This document shows positions 4,688-9,288 of a DNA stretch of 9,288 nt, one piece after another. This DNA comes from an uncultured Gemmatimonadota bacterium. Its GTDB lineage: Bacteria > Gemmatimonadota > Gemmatimonadetes > Gemmatimonadales > Gemmatimonadaceae. Within the stretch, counting starts at the first letter, position 1, and each line of letters starts with the position of its first letter. The DNA lies in NCBI GenBank assembly GCA_946480295.1, contig CAMLIT010000147.1, positions 1-9,288 on the forward strand. Reading direction: 5' to 3'. Made by a program: the position numbers and the translations under genes. Below the pieces are notes generated by a model. The model ran no database searches and was not told the DNA's origin. It worked only from the letters and a program-made list of their open reading frames with translations.

Positions 4688-7264
4688 CTAGTGGCCCGCC
4701 AGGATGTCGTTGGCGGTCAGGTCGATGACGACGAGGCCGTTCGACGAGAGGCCGTACAGCTTGTAGATCACGTCCGGCGGATCGCCGGGCATCGGACCGG
4801 AGACGCGCAGCGGCCCGTAGAGATTGCCCTTGGTGGTGAAGGTGCCGCGGTTGTTGAAGTAGGCCACGTCGATCGCCTGGATGACCCCACTCTTGGTGGC
4901 GGCGAACGCGAGCCGGTTGTTGTACGGCGGCGTGTACGGGACCGCGGGAGCCGGGCCCTTCGCGCCGGGCGCGAACGCGATGCCCGCGCCGTTGTCGAAC
5001 GAGTCGTACTCGCCCTCAAGACGCAGGGTGAAGGGGTCGTCGACGGCGGCGAAGTAGGACATCGAGCCGTGCGCCGCGACCTGCCGGCCGATCGAGTCGA
5101 CCGCGATGCCGAAGACGGTCTCCGAGGCGTTCTGCTGGAGGTCCGTGACCTGGATCGACGGGGTGAGGAACTCGGGCCCCTGATCGGCGCTGGAGGAGTC
5201 GTGCACCATGAAGACACGCGCCACGGCACGCGCGGAGAGGTTGCCCTCGCCGAACGCGATCCACTTCCGGTCCGTGCTCGCCGCCTCGTACGTCGTGTCG
5301 GTGAGCGCGAGATCCGAGAGGTCGAGGTTCGTCGCGGCCTCCACGTCGCTGCCCTGCGCCTGCAGGGCGGCGAACGCATTCTCCGGGACCGAGTCCGCCA
5401 CCTGGATGTTGCCGGTGGTCTGGCCGTACGGGTGATCCCAGAGGACGAGGATGTCCGACCGGCCGCTGTTGGGGGGCGCGGAGAGGATCGCCGCGGAGTC
5501 GACGTTGAACACCGCGTACGTCAGCGAGGACTGGCTGGCGAGCGTCTTGGCGTACTGCCAGACCTGGCGCGAGTCGGGTGACGGCAGCTTCGGGTCCATC
5601 CACCGCACCGTCCCCTCCGGCGCGAACGACGTCGGCCGGGTGGAGAAGTAGATGCGGCCGCCGTTGGATTCGGCCACGTACTCCGGACGGTCGGAGAAGC
5701 CGTAGACCTTCCCCGGCACGAGCCGGACCTGCTGGGTGTTCTGGTCCCGCGTGTACGTGAAGGTGAAGATGTAGCTGTTGCGCGTGCGGATGCGGCTGGC
5801 GAGCGCCTCGGTCGCCGGGGGCGCCGTGCCCGGAGCGCCGAGCAGCACGCGGCTGATGGTCGTCGCGCCGGAGTTGGCGACGAGCAGCGTGTCGTTGGCC
5901 AGGAACAGGCCCCAGGGCTGCGAGCCGACGGCGATGCCGTTCGGGACGAAGGACAGTGCCGGCCCCGCCGTGGTGGCGTCGTGCTGCCACACCTCGACGA
6001 GGTTGTAGTCGAGATTCGAGAGGAAGACATCGCCGCGGGTCGCGTCGACGGCCAGGTCGGCGATCACGCCGGGGCGCGGCAGCCGGTACGTGCGGCCGTA
6101 GACGATGAGCGACGAATCCACGTGCGCCTGCGACTCGACGGCGACGGCCTGGGTTGCCGTGGCGGGCACCGAGTAGCCGATGCGGCCGACCTCGTCGTAG
6201 GCGAAGGAGACGAAGCGGAGCTCCCGGCCCTGCTGCGTCTGCGGCAGCGTGACGGGGACGGAGACCGTACGCGGCGTGGAGTACGGCGCCGGCGAGAGGT
6301 CGATGCTGTCGCGCTTGATGAGCGTGCCGACGCTGTCGCGGACGACGTAGCCGACGAAGCGGATGCCGGCGTCGCCCTTGGCGGTGACGGTGATCGCGTC
6401 GCTGGTCTCCATCTTGGGCGGCACCGTCTGGTACACGCGCGGCGGCGAGGCGGTCTGGCCCTTGATCATGACGGTGACGGGCGCGGACTGGCCGGGATTG
6501 CGGTTCACGTCGATCGCCGAGGCGACGATCGTGAACGTGCCGTTGATCGGCGCGTCCTTCCGGATCAGCCACGTCGTGGTGAACCACGAGGTGTCCGGCT
6601 TCGGGCTGGTGAAGTTCGTCGTGATCGTGGTGTCGACCGGCGTCGGCCAGCTCCCGTTGTTCCGGATGTGGAAGCTCATGCTGGCGACGCCGTCCTTCTG
6701 CGCCGCGTACGCGGACAGCGACAGCAGGATGCCGGCGCTCTCCTGGTCGCCCGCCGGCGGGTCGATGATGCCGACGTGCGGACCGGTGACCATGAAGACG
6801 CGCACGCTGTCCTGGGCGACGTTGCCGGCGGAGTCGGTGGCGTACGCGCGCACGATCAGGCTGTCGACGGTGGTGTCGACGGGCTGCACCGGCTGGAGAT
6901 AGCGCCGGAGCGTGGTGTCCTTCGTGGCGCCGTCGAGCGGGACGTCGACGGCCGAGTAGCGCGCGGTCTGCTTGTACGTGCCGAGGTCGACGCTGCCGCT
7001 GACCTTGTAGCCGACGATCGTCACGTCCTTCAGGCCGAGCGAGCCGCCCGTCGCGTGCACGTGCACGTAGAGCGAATCGCCGACGTTGACGAGCGATCCG
7101 ACGCTCGGCGTGTCGATCGTGATGTGGAGGCCGGTGTTCGCGCCCGTGGTGCCGCCCTTGTTGCCCGAGCGGCTACCGGCGGCGGTGGGGACACCCGCAT
7201 CGCAGCTGACCACCACCGCGATGCCGGCGCCAAAGAGGGCAAAACGTGCAAGGAGTGATCGCAT
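4688..7264 (-). CDS. Lipoprotein with Ig-like repeats and a beta-propeller-like region, function unknown
   Basis: 858 residues, not recognised as a named family. Signal peptide: MRSLLARF, hydrophobic core LFGAGIAVVV, lipobox VVSC with the lipidated Cys21, and Asp at +2. A Gly/Ser/Thr linker follows. Three Ig-like repeats of ~100 residues are suggested at about 46-160, 163-267 and 276-375. Each begins with a 'PPxxG/PxxxxS' type strand and ends in a ...VRAYATDSAGNVAQDSV-like strand (compare IVASAIDVNRNPG and RFVSFAYDEVGRIG). Residues ~390-855 look like a beta-propeller: IADLAVDATRGDVFLSNL, IAVGSQPWGLFLANDTLLVAN, FGIAVDSIGRQVAAHG and LYGLSSNGLVVIDL resemble NHL/YVTN-type blades. The gene follows pilQ by 29 nt and ends before a terminator, so it belongs to the pil operon. 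The start 7264 is chosen for its GGAG site 7 nt upstream and the proper signal peptide. TTG 7297 and ATG 7294 would give an overlong N-terminus. It could be a pilus accessory or an unrelated surface protein. Confidence 0.85.
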   Translation of the reverse strand: MRSLLARFALFGAGIAVVVSCDAGVPTAAGSRSGNKGGTTGANTGLHITIDTPSVGSLVNVGDSLYVHVHATGGSLGLKDVTIVGYKVSGSVDLGTYKQTARYSAVDVPLDGATKDTTLRRYLQPVQPVDTTVDSLIVRAYATDSAGNVAQDSVRVFMVTGPHVGIIDPPAGDQESAGILLSLSAYAAQKDGVASMSFHIRNNGSWPTPVDTTITTNFTSPKPDTSWFTTTWLIRKDAPINGTFTIVASAIDVNRNPGQSAPVTVMIKGQTASPPRVYQTVPPKMETSDAITVTAKGDAGIRFVGYVVRDSVGTLIKRDSIDLSPAPYSTPRTVSVPVTLPQTQQGRELRFVSFAYDEVGRIGYSVPATATQAVAVESQAHVDSSLIVYGRTYRLPRPGVIADLAVDATRGDVFLSNLDYNLVEVWQHDATTAGPALSFVPNGIAVGSQPWGLFLANDTLLVANSGATTISRVLLGAPGTAPPATEALASRIRTRNSYIFTFTYTRDQNTQQVRLVPGKVYGFSDRPEYVAESNGGRIYFSTRPTSFAPEGTVRWMDPKLPSPDSRQVWQYAKTLASQSSLTYAVFNVDSAAILSAPPNSGRSDILVLWDHPYGQTTGNIQVADSVPENAFAALQAQGSDVEAATNLDLSDLALTDTTYEAASTDRKWIAFGEGNLSARAVARVFMVHDSSSADQGPEFLTPSIQVTDLQQNASETVFGIAVDSIGRQVAAHGSMSYFAAVDDPFTLRLEGEYDSFDNGAGIAFAPGAKGPAPAVPYTPPYNNRLAFAATKSGVIQAIDVAYFNNRGTFTTKGNLYGPLRVSGPMPGDPPDVIYKLYGLSSNGLVVIDLTANDILAGH

Positions 7265-7271
7265 GTGCTTG

Positions 7272-7276
7272 CTCCA
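7272..7276 (-). promoter_or_regulatory. Ribosome binding site of the lipoprotein gene
   Basis: The minus strand reads TGGAG, ending 7 nt before the ATG at 7264. It decides the start in favour of 7264, which places the signal peptide directly at the N-terminus. Confidence 0.7.
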
Positions 7277-7293
7277 CGTCAGGGCCGACTGCA

Positions 7294-9141
7294 TCAACGG
7301 CTCGGCGGGGGTTGCTCACCCTCGTCCACGATGTGCGGCGTGAGGAGGATGAGCAGATCGCGCTTCGCCTCTTCGCGGTTCGTCATGCCGAAGAGGTGTC
7401 CGATGATCGGCAGGTCGACGAGGATCGGGATGCCGGTCTTCGTGTAGCGCACGGTCGTCTGGGTGAGGCCACCCATGACCGCGGTCTCGCCATCGCCGAC
7501 GAGGACCTCGTTGTCCACCTTCTGGGTCGGGAACACCGCGCCGACGTCGCTCGACTGGAACTGCACGTCGGAGTTCTCCACGTGGACGCGCATCTGGATC
7601 TGCCGGTTGGCGGTGATCTGCGGGGTCACCTGGAGGATCACACCGACCTCGCGGAACGTCACATTCGCGCGGGGGAAGGCGCTCCCGCCGCCGGCGGAGC
7701 TGGCGGCGTCGATGACGCGGATCGGGACCGTGGTACCGGCGGTGAGGTTCGCCGTACGGTTGTTGAGCACCGTGGCGCTGGGCTCGGCCTGGATGTCGAG
7801 GAGCGACAGGTTCTGGAGCGCCTCGAGGAAGGTCGAGAGGGTGTAGCCACCCATCGCCGTGGAGTAGACGAGCTGCAGCGCCGCGCCGGGCACGCGCTCG
7901 GTGGCGTTGGCGATCGCGGCGAGCGCGTTGCCGCCGAGACTGAAGAGCCCCTCGCCGGTGACGAGCGGCGTACCGGTGGAGTCGACGCGCGGCAGGACGC
8001 CGTTGAAGAAGTTCGTGGCGGTGCCGATGTCGTACCGCAGGCCGAGCGCCTCGAGGTTCGTGCGATCGACGAGGATGATCTTGGCCTTGATGTTGACCTG
8101 CGGCTGGCGCAGGTCGAGCGACTTCGCGTACTCCTCGAGCTGCTCGAGGTTCGAGGGCACGTCGGTGATGCTGATGCTGTTCGTCAGCGTGTCCGGCGTG
8201 ACCGTGCCGCGGATCATGCAGCCCGGCGCGAGGTTGAGCGCGCCCGCCTGCGCGAGCTGGTTGGCGGACTGCGGGGTGTTGATCGTGGACGACGGCGCGG
8301 CGTGGCACTCACGGCTGAGGCGCTGCGCGATCATCGGCGCGACCTGGTCGGCGCGCGTGTAGTTCAGGCGGATCGTGCGCGTGGCGAGCGGCTCGGCCGC
8401 CTGGCGCGCGGCGATCTGCTGGAAGGTGTCGACGATGATGATGCCGCTGTTCGGATCCTCGGTCGCGTCGAAGCCGTTCGCGTTGAGGATCGCGCGCAGG
8501 GCGACGTCCCAGGGCTGGTTCGTGATCTCGGCGGTGATCTTCCCCGTCACGTCCTTCGACGGGATGATCGTGCGGCCGGAGAAGGCGGCGAAGGCGGCGA
8601 GGACGTCGCGGATGTCGGCGTCCTGATAGGTGACGGTGATGCGCGGCTGCGAGGCCGCCGGCGCCGCGGGGGCGGGGCGGAAGGAGCGCTGGGCGACGGC
8701 GGACGTGGCGGCCGTGACGTCGTCGGCGTGCCAGGCGGCGCAGCGCGCGTTGCCGCTCTGCACGGCGACGCGCAGGTCGTGGTCGCCGCGCACGATGTCG
8801 TACGGGTGCGCGCCATCGAGCTCGATGACGACGCGAACGACGTCGCGGCGGTACTGCGCGTAGCGGACGTTGGTGATGCCGCCGCGCGCGACGCGGTCAT
8901 AGAGCCGCGGGGCGACGCCGAGGGTGGCGCCGTTGACGTCGAGCACGATGCGGTCCGGCGACGTGAGGGGGAAGTCCTCGACGTTCACGGACCCGTCGAC
9001 GGCGATCACGACCTCCGCCTTGCCGGCCGTCGGCACGATGCTCACTCCGGTCACCGTGCCGCCACCGGGAGCCGCCGCGGCGCGCCGGGCGGGAGCCAGG
9101 GCGGCGATGGCCAGGGTGACGAGCGTCAAGACTCGCCTCAT
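7294..9141 (-). CDS. pilQ: Type IV pilus secretin PilQ
   Basis: Outer-membrane secretin pore through which the type IV pilus is extruded. 615 residues. Signal peptide 1-23 (MRRVLTLVTLAIAALAP...AAAA). AMIN-type peptidoglycan-binding domain at ~30-127 (VTGVSIVPTAGKAEVVIAVDG...DRIVLDV...VVRVVIELDG). Ala/Pro linker at ~140-166. STN domain at ~172-225 (ADIRDVLAAFAAFSGRTIIP...VTGKITAEI...WDVALRAIL). An N1-type secretin domain at ~254-345 is interrupted by an insertion holding Cys279 and Cys308. The secretin core at ~350-605 ends with VGVILQVTPQI, GGLTQTTVRYTKTGIPILVDLPIIGHLF and RDLLILLTPHIV. The ATG overlaps the upstream PilP-like stop (ATGA), with GAGG 5 nt upstream. This is the standard pilP-pilQ arrangement. 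AMIN plus STN plus secretin order separates PilQ from type II (GspD) secretins. It is shorter than many PilQ proteins because it has one AMIN domain. Confidence 0.93.
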   Translation of the reverse strand: MRRVLTLVTLAIAALAPARRAAAAPGGGTVTGVSIVPTAGKAEVVIAVDGSVNVEDFPLTSPDRIVLDVNGATLGVAPRLYDRVARGGITNVRYAQYRRDVVRVVIELDGAHPYDIVRGDHDLRVAVQSGNARCAAWHADDVTAATSAVAQRSFRPAPAAPAASQPRITVTYQDADIRDVLAAFAAFSGRTIIPSKDVTGKITAEITNQPWDVALRAILNANGFDATEDPNSGIIIVDTFQQIAARQAAEPLATRTIRLNYTRADQVAPMIAQRLSRECHAAPSSTINTPQSANQLAQAGALNLAPGCMIRGTVTPDTLTNSISITDVPSNLEQLEEYAKSLDLRQPQVNIKAKIILVDRTNLEALGLRYDIGTATNFFNGVLPRVDSTGTPLVTGEGLFSLGGNALAAIANATERVPGAALQLVYSTAMGGYTLSTFLEALQNLSLLDIQAEPSATVLNNRTANLTAGTTVPIRVIDAASSAGGGSAFPRANVTFREVGVILQVTPQITANRQIQMRVHVENSDVQFQSSDVGAVFPTQKVDNEVLVGDGETAVMGGLTQTTVRYTKTGIPILVDLPIIGHLFGMTNREEAKRDLLILLTPHIVDEGEQPPPSR

Positions 9142-9288
9142 TGCGTCCTCGCTTTCGTGGAATCACCCAGCGCCAGGACCACCTGGCGGCTGTAACCGAA
9201 TTCTTCGAGCATGAAGACCACGGCCTTCGGCTGGATCTGGTTGACCTTCATCCGGCCGAGGGTCTGGCCCACCTTCACGCGGTACTGG
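9138..9288 (-). CDS. pilP: PilP-like protein, C-terminal end only
   Basis: Only the last 49 codons are in the window; the gene enters from the right edge. The visible sequence begins QYRVKVGQTLGRMKVNQIQP and contains AVVFMLEEFGYSRQVVLALG, a small beta domain with a 'YRVKVGxxLG...V..I....V' pattern. This resembles the C-terminal domain of PilP, the periplasmic protein that connects the PilN/PilO inner-membrane complex to PilQ. The stop overlaps the pilQ start by 4 nt (ATGA), which is typical of the pilP-pilQ junction. The call rests on position and this short pattern. A PilP-like protein of another name remains possible. Confidence 0.65.
   Translation of the reverse strand, partial: QYRVKVGQTLGRMKVNQIQPKAVVFMLEEFGYSRQVVLALGDSTKARTQ

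Noticed and set aside
3232..4728. Plus-strand open frame (498 codons) opposite aroC and aroK
   Set aside because: It spans two genes and a terminator, with no domain or sensible start signal.
5981..7258. Plus-strand open frame (425 codons) opposite the lipoprotein
   Set aside because: Same bias pattern. The minus-strand frame has a signal peptide, a ribosome binding site and domain-like repeats.
7265..7297. Earlier lipoprotein starts (TTG 7297, ATG 7294 overlapping the pilQ stop)
   Set aside because: They add residues before the signal peptide and lack the GGAG site that precedes ATG 7264.
7246..9195. Long plus-strand open frame (649 codons) opposite pilQ
   Set aside because: The opposite strand encodes a complete PilQ. 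The product here is low-complexity Arg/Val/Asp/Gly and is a GC-bias shadow.

Overview
The window is a GC-rich chromosomal segment in which every supported gene lies on the minus strand, so gene order runs from right to left. Read in that direction it holds: the C-terminal end of a PilP-like type IV pilus protein (cut by the right edge), the secretin pilQ, a large lipoprotein with Ig-like and beta-propeller-like regions, a rho-independent terminator, aroC (chorismate synthase), aroK (shikimate kinase), a short DUF494/Smg-like gene, and topA (DNA topoisomerase I, cut by the left edge). The content is core chromosomal rather than accessory. The organism is a Gram-negative (outer-membrane secretin plus lipoprotein) with high GC. 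The gene set, the smg-topA pair and the dispersed-looking GAGGGTC repeats suggest Gemmatimonadota or a related lineage. That assignment is inference only.

Right part (4688-9288): pilP and pilQ share an ATGA overlap. The lipoprotein starts 29 nt after pilQ with a good ribosome binding site, so these three genes look like the end of a pilMNOPQ-type operon. A strong hairpin with a T-tract at 4620-4653 closes this unit. PilP and PilQ are the periplasmic linker and outer-membrane pore of the pilus machine. The lipoprotein is unrecognised, and its position makes it a candidate accessory factor.

Middle part (2805-4611): aroC and aroK overlap by 44 nt and supply two late shikimate-pathway steps. The aroC ATG sits only 8 nt beyond the T-tract of the terminator, so there is no room for a separate promoter between them. 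AroC carries an extra segment of about 40 residues just before its conserved RPRPGHAD motif. That segment is encoded by a heptanucleotide-repeat hairpin (arms 4217-4248 and 4292-4323), which is the most unusual object in the window.

Left part (1-2688): a short Smg/DUF494-like gene has its stop codon 2 nt before the topA start. TopA has complete TOPRIM and catalytic-tyrosine regions, a 45-residue basic N-terminal tail and at least four C-terminal zinc-finger segments. No RNA gene, CRISPR array, transposase or complete mobile element was found, and no gap without a gene exceeds 120 bases.
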